Positions 1 through 8,773 are shown, numbered from the stretch's first letter. The stretch is DNA of 64,000 nucleotides from Arthrobacter hankyongi (GCF_022012395.1 NZ_JAKLTQ010000012.1:62001-126000), one strand, 5' to 3'. Notes: generated by a model not told the origin, from the letters alone. Translations and numbers: made by a program.

Positions 1-1
1 C

Positions 2-622
2 CTGCTGCTGGAAGCCGCGCTGGGAGACCGCACCAAGATCTCCAAACGGGATTTGGCCGGCCTGCGGGAAAAATCCACCAAATTCCTGAATTCCCATTCC
101 GACGTCGTGGGCGCCGGGGTCATATTTTCGATTTCCTCCATTCAGGACGCCGAAGGCGTTTTGGAATGGTGGTTCAAGAATGACGACAACGCCATCGAAA
201 AGCTGGATTTCGATCTGGCTCCGGAAGGCAACAGCTTCTACGACTACGAACAGCTGCCCTGGTTTTCGATTGCCGCGCGCACCGGGCAGCAGACCATCGC
301 CGGGCCCTACGTGGACTATCTGGGCTTCAACGAATACATCATGACCTGCACGGTGCCCAGCTACGTGCGCGGGAACTTCATCGGCGTGACCGGCTGCGAC
401 CTGCGCGTGCGCGACCTGGAACAGGTCTTCATCCCGATGATCCGCAGCGTCCCCGGCGATGCGGCCATCCTGAACGGCAACGAGAACCGCGTGGTGCTGG
501 GCAATTCGGGCCGGTTCCTGGTCGGTGAACGGATCAAGAACCGGCCCGAGGGCTACTCGCTGGTGCCGCTGGAGGTGCCCTACCTGAACCTGAGCCTGCT
601 CTGCAGCAGCCGGCCGGGCTAG
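2..622 (+). CDS. Cache-domain sensor-like protein, 5' end outside window
   Basis: The frame is open from the first complete codon, so only the last 206 residues are visible and the true start lies upstream. The stretch with WFSIAARTGQQTIAGPYVDY followed by VTGCDLRV looks like an extracytoplasmic-type Cache/PDC ligand-binding fold, which normally senses small molecules such as amines or carboxylates. No membrane segment or output domain is present in the visible part, so it ends as a stand-alone Cache protein. Its stop (TAG) shares a CTAG with the convergent stop of the C26 hydrolase gene. The neighbouring amine-catabolic operon makes ligand sensing for that operon an attractive but unproven role. 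Confidence 0.6.
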   Translation: MLLEAALGDRTKISKRDLAGLREKSTKFLNSHSDVVGAGVIFSISSIQDAEGVLEWWFKNDDNAIEKLDFDLAPEGNSFYDYEQLPWFSIAARTGQQTIAGPYVDYLGFNEYIMTCTVPSYVRGNFIGVTGCDLRVRDLEQVFIPMIRSVPGDAAILNGNENRVVLGNSGRFLVGERIKNRPEGYSLVPLEVPYLNLSLLCSSRPG

Positions 623-1461
623 GACACGCCCACAGTTCCGGCCAAGGCGTCCTGCCGCCGCGCGCAGCGCGCCGCGAACGCCTCGAAGATCAGGGCGCGG
701 TCCGCGGCGCTGCCGTGGGAATCCTCCGGATGCCACTGCACCCCGACCACCCAGGAGTTCTCCCGGTGTTCGGTGCCTTCCACTACGCCGTCGCCGGCCA
801 CGGCAGTCACGGCCAGCGCATCGGCCACGGTTCCCACCGCCTGGTGGTGCCCGGAGCGGACGGTGACGCGGTCGCGGCCCAGGATGCCGGCGATCCGGGT
901 GCCCGGCACCAGCGAGACTTCCTCGTCCAGGAAGATCGGCGCGCCCGGGCCGCCGCGGTGCAGCTGCCACGGGTCCAGGTCCGGGATCAGGGTGCCGCCG
1001 CAGGCGACGTTGAGCAGCTGCGAGCCGCGGCAGATGGCCAGCAGCGGCTGGTCCCGTTCCAGTACGCCGCGGATCAGCGCCAGGCAGTACTCGTCCGCGC
1101 GCCGGTCCACACCGTAGGAGTTCGGCACCGGTCCGTGGTGGCCGTAGAGGGCGCCGTCCACGTCCCCGCCGCCGAGGAAGAGCACGCCGTCGAATCCGGC
1201 CAGCTCCGTCTCCGGCACCAGGTCATCGGCTGCGCTGTCCACCAGTTCGGCCCGTGCCCCGGCGGCCAGCAAGGCCTCGATGGCAGTGCGGGTGAACCGC
1301 TCCATCAGCTCCAGCGTCTGGGCCGTCATGCCCGGAAACGTCAGCGAGACGACGACGGCGATCCGCGGCGCGTCCGCCGGCAGCCCGGCGACGCCGGCCG
1401 GTACGACGTCGGCCGGGTCCACCCGCAGTGCCGGCGCGCCGCCTTCCTGCCCGGCCCTCAC
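619..1461 (-). CDS. Gamma-glutamyl-gamma-aminobutyrate hydrolase-like, class I amidotransferase fold (peptidase C26)
   Basis: The 280-residue protein carries the C26 nucleophile motif LLAICRGSQLLN (Cys144) and the C-terminal WHPE dyad (His244, Glu246), as in PuuD, which cleaves gamma-glutamyl amides to glutamate and free amine or amino acid. The GTG at 1461 was chosen because it forms a GTGA overlap with the stop of the preceding gene; the frame stays open further upstream but that stretch is the next gene read out of frame. It is the last gene of the P450 operon and sits behind a second, different C26 gene. Substrate is inferred from context, probably a gamma-glutamylated amine breakdown product. 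Confidence 0.85.
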   Translation of the reverse strand: MRAGQEGGAPALRVDPADVVPAGVAGLPADAPRIAVVVSLTFPGMTAQTLELMERFTRTAIEALLAAGARAELVDSAADDLVPETELAGFDGVLFLGGGDVDGALYGHHGPVPNSYGVDRRADEYCLALIRGVLERDQPLLAICRGSQLLNVACGGTLIPDLDPWQLHRGGPGAPIFLDEEVSLVPGTRIAGILGRDRVTVRSGHHQAVGTVADALAVTAVAGDGVVEGTEHRENSWVVGVQWHPEDSHGSAADRALIFEAFAARCARRQDALAGTVGVS

Positions 1462-2201
1462 CGGACGCCTGCCCCGGCGAGCCCGGCCAGGACGTCCCGC
1501 CGCTGCCGGGCGGCCTCCACCACCCACTGGAACAGGGCATGGTCCGCGGGGTTGCCGGCCGCGAGGTCCTCCGGATGCCACTGCACCGCCAGCAGCGGGG
1601 AGCCGGGCAGCTCCAGGGCCTCGACCACGCCGTCGGCGGCGGTGGCCGTCACGCGCAGGCCCTCACCAAGGTCCCCCACCGCCTGGTGGTGGTAGGAGGA
1701 AACCTCCACCGTGCCGGCGCCCGCGGCAGCGGCCAGCAGCGACCCCGCGGGCACCGCCACCGGATGGACGGCGTCCTTGTGCGTCACGGCGCCCGGCTCC
1801 AGATGCTGGATAAGCGTGCCGCCGCGGGAGACATTCAGCAGCTGCAGCCCGCGGCAGATCGCCAGCAGCGGGATATCCGCCTCGAGGCAGCCGGCCAGGA
1901 TCCCTGCCTCGTAGGCGTCCTGGCCGTCATAGTCGGCGGGCCAGTAGTGCTCGTCCGGCTCGGCCCCGTACCGCGCCGGGTCCACATCCGCCCCGCCGGG
2001 GAGCACGACGCCGTCGAACCGGGCCAGCTGGGCGGCCGGGTTCCCCACGCCGTCAATGCTGCCGGGGAACATCACCACCGGTTCGCCGCCCGCGCGGTCG
2101 ATGCAGCGCAGCACGGCGGCCGCAACGGCCACACCGTCGAACCGCATCCCGTGCACGGAACTGGACCACATGCCCGGCACCCCGATCAGCGGCCGGCTCA
2201 T
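1458..2201 (-). CDS. Second gamma-glutamyl hydrolase of the operon (peptidase C26, PuuD-like)
   Basis: The protein has 247 residues and opens with MSRPLIGVPG, the usual C26 beginning. LLAICRGLQLLN supplies the nucleophile (Cys116) and QWHPED the His209/Glu211 pair. The ATG at 2201 overlaps the upstream stop as ATGA, which fixes the start. It is clearly diverged from its neighbour at 619-1461 over most of the length, so the two are paralogues with possibly different gamma-glutamyl substrates or sequential steps rather than a recent duplication. Translation looks coupled to the genes on both sides. Confidence 0.87.
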   Translation of the reverse strand: MSRPLIGVPGMWSSSVHGMRFDGVAVAAAVLRCIDRAGGEPVVMFPGSIDGVGNPAAQLARFDGVVLPGGADVDPARYGAEPDEHYWPADYDGQDAYEAGILAGCLEADIPLLAICRGLQLLNVSRGGTLIQHLEPGAVTHKDAVHPVAVPAGSLLAAAAGAGTVEVSSYHHQAVGDLGEGLRVTATAADGVVEALELPGSPLLAVQWHPEDLAAGNPADHALFQWVVEAARQRRDVLAGLAGAGVR

Positions 2202-2920
2202 GCGGGCACCTGGGTGTCCAGGGGGAAGGGCAGGTGCGGCATCCACTGGTTCCAGGTCCGTGCCAGCCGCCCGTCCGCCACCACGGCGGCCAGCGCGGTG
2301 TTCAGCTCCGCCAGCAGGAACGGGTTGTCCTTGGCCACGCCGATCCCCCAGCGGTTGCCGGTGCGGGCGGTGAAGGCCACCTCGTAGGCCGGATCTTCGC
2401 CGAGCGGGACGGTGACGACGTCGTCGTCCACCATGGCGTCCACCTCGCCGCGGCGCAGGGCCGCCAGCATGTCGCCGAAGACGTCGGCACCGGTGAAGCC
2501 CACCGGGACGATGCCCGGGAAGGTCAGGGCGAGCTTCATGTTCGCGCTGCCCTCGATCGCCGCTACCTTGTAGCCGGCCAGGTCCTCCGGGGCGCGCGCC
2601 GGGTCGCCCCGGCGCACCAGCACGGTCTCGTCGAACACCGCGTACGGGTCGCTGAAGTTCACCACTGCCTGGCGCTCGGGGATGATCCCCTGGCCGCACC
2701 AGACGGCGTCGACGCGGTGGTCGCGCACCGCCGGGAGCATGTCGTCCCAGGCCATGACCACCCACTCGAGGCGCAGGCCCAGCACGGAGGCCACCAGTGC
2801 CGCCGCCGACGGCTCGTAGCCGCGCCGGATCCCGGCGGCGTCGGCCAGGTGGAACAACGGCGGGGCCTCGGAATCGATGCAGGCCAGGCGCAGGATGCCC
2901 GGTGAGAGGGTGGCGCTCAC
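2198..2920 (-). CDS. Family-3 solute-binding-like protein without signal peptide
   Basis: The 240-residue protein has the two-lobe pattern of amino-acid/amine ABC substrate-binding proteins (type II periplasmic fold): an N-terminal lobe, then LAGYKVAAIEGSANMK, then EVDAMVDDD and a C-terminal NTALAAVVADGRL. It lacks a signal peptide or lipobox: from the GTG at 2920 (GTGA overlap with the glutamine-synthetase-like gene) the mature fold begins within about ten residues. No ABC permease or ATPase gene is nearby, and the operon has its own APC permease. It is therefore more likely a cytosolic ligand-binding protein or an enzyme of the same fold (cyclohexadienyl-dehydratase-like) than a transport component. 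Function unknown. Confidence 0.7.
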   Translation of the reverse strand: MSATLSPGILRLACIDSEAPPLFHLADAAGIRRGYEPSAAALVASVLGLRLEWVVMAWDDMLPAVRDHRVDAVWCGQGIIPERQAVVNFSDPYAVFDETVLVRRGDPARAPEDLAGYKVAAIEGSANMKLALTFPGIVPVGFTGADVFGDMLAALRRGEVDAMVDDDVVTVPLGEDPAYEVAFTARTGNRWGIGVAKDNPFLLAELNTALAAVVADGRLARTWNQWMPHLPFPLDTQVPA

Positions 2921-4359
2921 GGGATGGTCTCCCAGTACATGTCGCGCTCCCACTCGGTGATGGCGCCGCAGTAGCGCGCCCATTCCTCCTGCTTCAGCTG
3001 GGTGTAGATGGCAACCAGGTCCGCCGGCAGCACGCCGGTGAGGTAGCTGTCCGCCGCGAAGGCCTCGACCGCGTCGCCCAAGGTCAGCGGCAGCTGGCCG
3101 CCGGCCGCGGCAACCCCCGCGCCGTCGTCGGGCAGGCCCGGATCCAGCCGCCGGTCCAGGCCGTCCTCCATCGAGGCCAGGATCAGCGTATGGGACAGGT
3201 ACGGGTTCACCGCCGCGTCCGGGACCCGGTATTCCATCCGGCCGTTGGCGGAGATCCGGACCAGGCAGCCGCGGCTGTCCAGGCCCCAGTTGGCCAGGCT
3301 CGGGGCGAACTGTCCGGCGTCCCAGAAGCGCTTGTAGGAATTCACCGTCGAGGCCATCACCGCCATCGTGCCGGGGGCGTGGGCGAGCAGGCCGCCGAGG
3401 GCGTGCCGGGCGGTCTGCGAGATGTGCAGCTCCACCCGCCCGGCGTCCTCGGTGACGTTGGTGTCCCCGTCCCACAGGCTCAGGTTGTGGTGGCAGCCGT
3501 TGCCCATCTGGCCGTTGTACGGCTTGGGCATGAAGCTGGCCGTGACGCCGAATTCGCGGGCCACCTGCTTGCAGATCTGCCGGTAGGTGACCAGCCGGTC
3601 CGCGGTGTTCTCGACCCGGTCGTACATCCAGTTCAGCTCGAGCTGGCCGTCATCCTCGTAGTCGCCCTCGATCATGTCCAGGCCCATGGCCTTGGCGTAG
3701 GTGACCAACTGCTTGTAGATCGGGCGCATGCGCTCCAGGTTCTCCACCTGGTAGGCCGGGCTGGTGCCCGGCTTCTTGACCACGTCCAGGCCCGGGCCTT
3801 CCCAGGTCATCTCCGGTTCGGTGCCGGAACGGACCTCGAAGCCGGTGCGCGCGGTGAACGCCTCGTGCGAGCGGATCAGCAGCGAGCGGGTGTCGACGGC
3901 CAGCGGGCGGCCGCCGACCTCGGGCAGGTGCGGGGGCTCGTACGCGGTGCAGAAAATGCGTGCCACCGAGGTGTCCCAGGGCAGCACCACGAAGGTGTCC
4001 GGCTCGGGCAGCGCCCAGAATTCGCGCGCCTCGATGCCGCCGCCGATCAGGTTGCCGTAGCGGTCGTTCTGCAGGTCCGAGAGTGCGGTGCGGTGGAAGG
4101 CGATGCCCTTGGCCAGGTTGCGGCGGAAGTGGTTCGCCGGGACCATCTTGGCCACCATCCGCGAGCCGATGGTCGGCAGCGCGTAATAGATGTACTCGAC
4201 ACCGGCTTCCTCGATCCGGCGGCCGAGTTCGCGCACGACGTCGGGGCGCAGGTTGGATTCCTGGTGCCGGGCGAACGCTTCCCTGTCGTTCAGGGCGTCG
4301 TGGAGGCCGGACTGCAGGCCGGTCCCGGCCAGTTCGGGCCGGACGGGGGTGAGAGTCAT
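2917..4359 (-). CDS. Glutamine-synthetase-like gamma-glutamyl-amine ligase
   Basis: 480 residues with glutamine synthetase catalytic signatures: EGDYEDDGQLELNW (231-244), the NGCHHNLSLW ATP/metal motif (287-296), NSYKRF (340-345) and RISANGRMEYRVPD (368-381). It belongs with the GS-like enzymes that gamma-glutamylate amines (PuuA, IpuC, FluG-type) rather than housekeeping GlnA, judging by the diverged N-terminal domain and operon context. It lies directly after P450, ferredoxin and reductase genes, the order reported for the mor cluster of morpholine-degrading mycobacteria, and before two gamma-glutamyl hydrolases. Expected reaction: glutamate + amine + ATP to gamma-glutamylamide. Its stop overlaps the next start (GTGA). 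Amine specificity cannot be read from sequence. Confidence 0.85.
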   Translation of the reverse strand: MTLTPVRPELAGTGLQSGLHDALNDREAFARHQESNLRPDVVRELGRRIEEAGVEYIYYALPTIGSRMVAKMVPANHFRRNLAKGIAFHRTALSDLQNDRYGNLIGGGIEAREFWALPEPDTFVVLPWDTSVARIFCTAYEPPHLPEVGGRPLAVDTRSLLIRSHEAFTARTGFEVRSGTEPEMTWEGPGLDVVKKPGTSPAYQVENLERMRPIYKQLVTYAKAMGLDMIEGDYEDDGQLELNWMYDRVENTADRLVTYRQICKQVAREFGVTASFMPKPYNGQMGNGCHHNLSLWDGDTNVTEDAGRVELHISQTARHALGGLLAHAPGTMAVMASTVNSYKRFWDAGQFAPSLANWGLDSRGCLVRISANGRMEYRVPDAAVNPYLSHTLILASMEDGLDRRLDPGLPDDGAGVAAAGGQLPLTLGDAVEAFAADSYLTGVLPADLVAIYTQLKQEEWARYCGAITEWERDMYWETIP

Positions 4360-4409
4360 GTCGGTCTTCTTTCTAGGCTTGTCCAGGTTGTGCTGTGGCC
4401 GGTGCCGTC

Positions 4410-5672
4410 CTAGACGGCGGCCAGCCGGGAATCTGCGGGGATGCCGGCGTCGGTGACGAGCCTGCGGTAGTGCAGTTGCTTGTCCGCGGGCAGTGCGGAG
4501 GTGACCGCGCCGATCAGCCGGCCGGCGCGGTAGTAGCCCAGCGCCGCACCGTCCTCGGGCCGGTCCGGGTCCCCTTCGAGGACGTCGATCCGGTCCGCGG
4601 GCGCCGGGCTGCCCACGCCCTGGATACGGACCGCGAAGATGTCCGTCCAGAAGGAGGGCAGCGGTGCCGCCGGTTCCGGTGCCCCGGTCCCGTTGAGTCC
4701 CGCCACCAGGGCGGGGGCGGCGATCTTGGCGGTATCGGCCGGCGTGGCCCAGTGCTCCACCCGGCGGGCTCCGGTGCCGGTGCGGCGGTCCGGGTAGCGG
4801 GCGATGTCGCCCACGGCCACCACATGGCCGGCGCCGACGACGCGCAGCGAGCCGTCGCAGAGCACGCCGTCGGAGAGGTCCAGGCCGTTGCCCCTCAGCC
4901 ATTCGGTGTTCGGGTGCGAGCCGACGGCCTCGATCACGACGTCGGCAGGAACCTCGGTCCCGTCCGCGAGCCGGACGCCGGCGCACCGCAGGTGCGTGCC
5001 GTCGTCGTACCCGCCCGCGGCATCCCCCGCCAGGAACTCCACCACGCGCTGCTGCGGCACGCACTTCACGCCCCGGCGCCGCAGGAAGCTGCGGACACCG
5101 TCGCTCAGCCGCTTGCCGAGGGGCCGTTCCATCGGGCCGCCGGAGCCTTCGACCAGCGTCACGCGGCAGCCGAGCGAGACGGCAGTGGCTGCTGCTTCGC
5201 ACCCGATGAAGCCGGAGCCGACCACGACGACGCGGGCGCCGGGGGCCAGTTCCCGGTGCAGTCCGAGAGCATCCTCGAGGCGGCGGATGACGTGGCGGCC
5301 GTGCCGCGGTCCGGGCACGGGAACCCGGGCCGGGCGCAGCCCGGTGGCGACGACCAGGCCGTCGTAGGCCAGTTCTTCGCCGCCGGCCAGCGTCACGGTG
5401 CGGGCGGCCAGGTCAGCGGCGGCTACCGCGGTGCCGAGCCGCCACTGGATGTCCGCGGCGCTGCGGCGCTGCCGCAGCAATACGGAGGCCAGGGCCTCCT
5501 CGGCGCTGCCCGGGGCGGCGAGCAGCTCCTTGGACAGCGGCGGCCGGTTGTAGGGCGGGTGGGCCTCGTCGCCGACGACGACGATCTCCTCGTCCCAGCC
5601 GGCCGCCCGCAGCTGCTCGGCTGCGCGCAGCCCGCCCATGGAGGCGCCGGCCACAATGATCCTGCGGGCCAT
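4410..5672 (-). CDS. NAD(P)H:ferredoxin reductase (FAD) for the P450
   Basis: 420 residues of the rubredoxin/putidaredoxin-reductase type: an N-terminal FAD-binding motif (VAGASMGGLRAAEQL), PPYNRPPLSK near residue 40, a second dinucleotide site for NAD(P)H (VVVVGSGFIGCEAA, about 148-161), and a C-terminal reductase dimerisation domain. It would pass electrons from NAD(P)H to the adjacent 3Fe-4S ferredoxin. The ATG at 5672 is preferred over GTG 5678 because a GGAG at 5680-5683 is seven bases upstream of it. The gene starts 12 bases after the ferredoxin stop, consistent with a dedicated redox chain. Confidence 0.9.
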   Translation of the reverse strand: MARRIIVAGASMGGLRAAEQLRAAGWDEEIVVVGDEAHPPYNRPPLSKELLAAPGSAEEALASVLLRQRRSAADIQWRLGTAVAAADLAARTVTLAGGEELAYDGLVVATGLRPARVPVPGPRHGRHVIRRLEDALGLHRELAPGARVVVVGSGFIGCEAAATAVSLGCRVTLVEGSGGPMERPLGKRLSDGVRSFLRRRGVKCVPQQRVVEFLAGDAAGGYDDGTHLRCAGVRLADGTEVPADVVIEAVGSHPNTEWLRGNGLDLSDGVLCDGSLRVVGAGHVVAVGDIARYPDRRTGTGARRVEHWATPADTAKIAAPALVAGLNGTGAPEPAAPLPSFWTDIFAVRIQGVGSPAPADRIDVLEGDPDRPEDGAALGYYRAGRLIGAVTSALPADKQLHYRRLVTDAGIPADSRLAAV

Positions 5673-5684
5673 GGCCACACTCCG

Positions 5685-5876
5685 TCAGTTCTTCAGGAAG
5701 ATGGCCTGGACCGGGCAGACGTCGATGGCTTCCTCCACCTCGTCCAGCAGGGCGTCCTCGACGGTTGCCTCGTATTCGAGGATGCCCTCCGCGTTCATCC
5801 GGAAGACCGCCGGGGCGGCAATGGCGCACTGGCCGTGGTTGTCGCAGAGGCTGCGGTCTACGTCGATGGTGTTCAT
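5685..5876 (-). CDS. 3Fe-4S ferredoxin partner of cytochrome P450
   Basis: The protein is 63 residues long and acidic. It has Cys11 and Cys17 in CDNHGQC and Cys54 in DVCPVQA; the position between Cys11 and Cys17 that would hold the second cysteine of a 4Fe-4S cluster is His14. This CxxHxxC...CP arrangement is typical of the single-cluster 3Fe-4S ferredoxins that serve actinobacterial P450s (MorB-like). It sits between the P450 and reductase genes and would shuttle single electrons from the FAD reductase to the haem. An AGGA lies seven bases before the ATG. Confidence 0.92.
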   Translation of the reverse strand: MNTIDVDRSLCDNHGQCAIAAPAVFRMNAEGILEYEATVEDALLDEVEEAIDVCPVQAIFLKN

Positions 5877-5930
5877 GACAGGTCCTGCTTTCCGGTAGTG
5901 CTCAGGTATGTGGGTCTGGGGCGGGCCGGT

Positions 5931-7139
5931 TCAGGCGCGCTTGGTGAAGGCGATCGGCAGGCGGACCGGTCCGGTGTTGCCGGAATCCGGCAGCCACTCG
6001 TCTCCGCCGGCCAGGTGCGGATCGGCCAGCCGCCGGGCCAGCAGCGGCAGCGCCTCGCTCATGTCCGCGCGGGCCACGAAGTGGCCGAGGCAGTGGTGGA
6101 CGCCGCCGCCGAAACCGTAGTGCGGGGCATGCTCGCCGAGCAGGTCCATCCCGGGGTCCGGGAAGGCCCGCGGGTCCGTGCCGGAGGACTGGGTGAACAG
6201 GTGGACGGTGGTGCCCTTTTCAATGAACAGGCCCTGGTAGGTGAAGTCCTCCACCGCCTCGCGGGTCACCCAGGTGACCGTGGGGTTGGTCCGCATGACC
6301 TCCTCCACGGCCTTGCCGCCGAGGTCCGGGCGCCGGGCCAGCAGTTCCCACTGCTCCGGGTTGCGCATGAAGGACTGCATGGCCAGGCCCAGCTGGTTGC
6401 GGGTGGTGTCCATGCCGCCGAAAATCAGCAGGACCAGCGCATTGCGCAGCTCCTCGTCGCTGAGCCGGTCCCCGTCCCGGTTGGCCAGCACCAGGCGGGA
6501 GACGAAGTCCTCGCCCGGGTCCGCCTGGCGGTCCTTGATCAGTTCCTCGGCGTACTCGTACAGCTCGGCGACGGCGGCCTCGACCTTGTCCAGGTCCTGC
6601 TTGAACGTCACGCCCAGGGCCAGGCCCACGGTGGAGGCCAGCCGGGCGATCTTCGGCCATTCGCTCTCCGGGATCCCGAGCAGGATGGTCAGCACGCGGG
6701 TGGCGTACGGTTCGGCGAAGTCCCGGACGAACTCGCACTCGCCCGCCTCGATGAACGCATCCACCAGCTCGTTGGCCAGTTCCTGGAACCGGGGCACCAG
6801 CTCCTTGATCAGCCGCGGCGAGAAGGCCGGGTTGAGCAGGCGGCGGATCCGGTGGTGGTCCTCGCCCTCGAGCACCAGCAGGTTCTTGGTCCACCAGTCG
6901 TAGAAGAGCCCGCCGTGGACTCCGTTGTGGGCCGGCCACTTGGCGCTGCCCTGGATCAGCTGCGGGCTCTTGAGCAGCTTGCTGACCTCGTCGTAGCGCA
7001 GGACGGCGAGCCCGAAGTTGGTCCGGGCATACCAGCTCTGCTCGCGGGCGCTGCGCAGCGCCTCGGACTGCATGGCGAAGGACGGATCCGAAATGTCCAG
7101 GTACGGGACGTCGGGCACGTTGATAGTAGGTGTGCTCAT
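5931..7139 (-). CDS. Cytochrome P450 monooxygenase, putative amine/N-heterocycle hydroxylase
   Basis: The 402-residue soluble bacterial P450 has all landmarks: I-helix GGMDTT (241-246), ExxR (Glu280-Arg283) and the haem loop FGGGVHHCLG with Cys350 as thiolate ligand. No membrane anchor is present. It is followed immediately by its ferredoxin, reductase and a GS-like ligase, the same order as morA-morB-morC-(GS) in morpholine-degrading mycobacteria and similar to the piperidine/pyrrolidine P450 locus (CYP151 group). Family assignment by name needs an alignment; the role inferred is alpha-hydroxylation of a secondary cyclic amine or of a gamma-glutamylamide. The preceding permease gene ends 56 bases upstream, so co-transcription is likely. 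Confidence 0.88.
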   Translation of the reverse strand: MSTPTINVPDVPYLDISDPSFAMQSEALRSAREQSWYARTNFGLAVLRYDEVSKLLKSPQLIQGSAKWPAHNGVHGGLFYDWWTKNLLVLEGEDHHRIRRLLNPAFSPRLIKELVPRFQELANELVDAFIEAGECEFVRDFAEPYATRVLTILLGIPESEWPKIARLASTVGLALGVTFKQDLDKVEAAVAELYEYAEELIKDRQADPGEDFVSRLVLANRDGDRLSDEELRNALVLLIFGGMDTTRNQLGLAMQSFMRNPEQWELLARRPDLGGKAVEEVMRTNPTVTWVTREAVEDFTYQGLFIEKGTTVHLFTQSSGTDPRAFPDPGMDLLGEHAPHYGFGGGVHHCLGHFVARADMSEALPLLARRLADPHLAGGDEWLPDSGNTGPVRLPIAFTKRA

Positions 7140-7195
7140 GGTGGGAACCTTTTCTTGCTCGGAGGGGAAGGGTGCGGCCGGCGGGCGGGCGGCGC

Positions 7196-8698
7196 TCAGG
7201 AGGTGGCTGCGGCTGGCACAGCGTCCGCGGCGGGGGCGTCACCGCGCAGGTACGGCTTCTTCCAGGCCATGTAGACCAGGCCGACGGCCACCACGGAGAC
7301 GGCGGAGATCAGGACGATGTAGTTGTCGTACCAGGGCACATCCGGGGTGCGCGGCCAGGCCATGTTCACCATGCCCAGCACGCCCCAGACGAGGGCTGCG
7401 ATGTTGACCGGAACGCCCCACTTGCCCAGCTGGAACGCGCCGCGGGGCTTCCAGCCCTTCAGCCGGGCCCGCAGGGCGGCCAGGACCACCATCTGGAAGC
7501 CCATGTACATGCCCATCGCCGCGAAGGAAATGATGGCCACCAGCGCGTCCGAGGAAACCTTCGAGCCGAGCACGATCAGGGCCGGGACCAGGCCGGCGAC
7601 CAGCAGCGCGTACGGGGGCACGTGACGGGACTCGCTGAACTTGCTCAGCAGGCGGCTGGCCGGCAGGATGCCGTCGCGGGCCATGGAGTAGGCCAGCCGG
7701 CTGGTGGCGGCCTGCAGGCTCAGCACGCAGGAGACGAAGGAGATCATCACGACGGCTAGGACCACCTTGACGCCGACCGGGCCGAAGGCCGAGGCCAGCA
7801 CGTTGCCGACAGGGTCCGCGTCCGCACCGGAGATCACGGCGCCGAAGTCCGGCACGGCCAGGATCAGCGAGAGGCAGACGAACATCGCCGCGAAACCGCC
7901 GATGTAGATGGTCATCCGCATGGCCTTGGGAATGGTCCGGCCCGGGTTCGGAACCTCTTCGGCCACATCGCCGCAGGCCTCGAAGCCGTAGTACTGGTAA
8001 ATGCCGATCAGGCCGGCGGCGGCGAACGCGATGAAGTAGTCGCTGCCCTCCCCGGCGCCGAAGCTCTGGAACAGCACGCTCAGGTCATGGTGGCGGGCGG
8101 CGATCATCAGCCAGATCCCGACCACCAGCGCCCCGGTAAGTTCGGCGATCAGGCCGAGCATGGCGACCTTGTTCAGGATCTTCGTCCCGCCCAGGTTCAG
8201 CACGGTGGCCAGCGCAATGACGAGCAGCGCTGCGACGATGGTGGAGTCCACGTTGCTTTCCATGCCCAGCAGCCCGCTCAGGTACGGCCCGGCCCCGTAG
8301 GCAACGCTGGCAATAGTGACCAGCAGGGCGCACAGGTAGACCCAACCGTTCATCCAGCCCCACTTGCGGCCCCACAGCCGCCGTGCCCACGGGTAGACGC
8401 CGCCGGCCACGGGGTAGTTGGAGACGACCTCGCCGAACACGGTGGCCACCAGGAGCTGCCCGGCGCCGACGATGATCAGCGACCAGAACATCGGCGGGCC
8501 GGCGACGCCCAGCGACGCTGCGAACAGCGAGTAGATGCCCACCACCGGGGAGAGGTAGGTGAAGCCCAGGGACACGTTGCCCCAGAAGGTCATCTCGCGC
8601 TTGAACTGCGAATCGTACGTGTAGCCCAGCGAGGCAAGATGCTCGGCATCCTCGTCGAGCATCGGCCCGGAGGCCGGACGGGTCATTTCGGCGGACAT
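7196..8698 (-). CDS. APC-family amino acid/amine permease
   Basis: 500 residues with about twelve hydrophobic segments and the APC consensus near the N-terminus (NVSLGFTYLSPVVGIYSLFA, then GAGQLLVATVFGEVVSNYPVAGGVYPW). It resembles GABA/polyamine/amine uniporters of actinobacteria. It is the first gene of the eight-gene P450 operon and presumably imports the amine substrate. A GGAG lies five bases before the ATG, and a good sigma-70-type promoter lies about 100 bases upstream (8796-8824). Substrate specificity is inferred only from neighbours. Confidence 0.88.
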   Translation of the reverse strand: MSAEMTRPASGPMLDEDAEHLASLGYTYDSQFKREMTFWGNVSLGFTYLSPVVGIYSLFAASLGVAGPPMFWSLIIVGAGQLLVATVFGEVVSNYPVAGGVYPWARRLWGRKWGWMNGWVYLCALLVTIASVAYGAGPYLSGLLGMESNVDSTIVAALLVIALATVLNLGGTKILNKVAMLGLIAELTGALVVGIWLMIAARHHDLSVLFQSFGAGEGSDYFIAFAAAGLIGIYQYYGFEACGDVAEEVPNPGRTIPKAMRMTIYIGGFAAMFVCLSLILAVPDFGAVISGADADPVGNVLASAFGPVGVKVVLAVVMISFVSCVLSLQAATSRLAYSMARDGILPASRLLSKFSESRHVPPYALLVAGLVPALIVLGSKVSSDALVAIISFAAMGMYMGFQMVVLAALRARLKGWKPRGAFQLGKWGVPVNIAALVWGVLGMVNMAWPRTPDVPWYDNYIVLISAVSVVAVGLVYMAWKKPYLRGDAPAADAVPAAATS

Positions 8699-8773
8699 TG
8701 AACTCCTTCAGGAGGAAGGTCGTAAGCTTGCGGTTCCGGCGGAAGCCCCGGTTCCACCTCGGTGATGCACGCC

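Noticed and set aside
1458-2201. The two adjacent C26 genes as a recent tandem duplication
   Set aside because: They share only catalytic motifs; lengths and most of the sequence differ.
4395-7274. Very long open frame on the plus strand opposite the P450 genes
   Set aside because: It is antisense to four well-supported genes, is composed of low-complexity Arg/Gly/Ala/Val/His-rich sequence and matches no family; such mirror frames are usual in GC-rich DNA.
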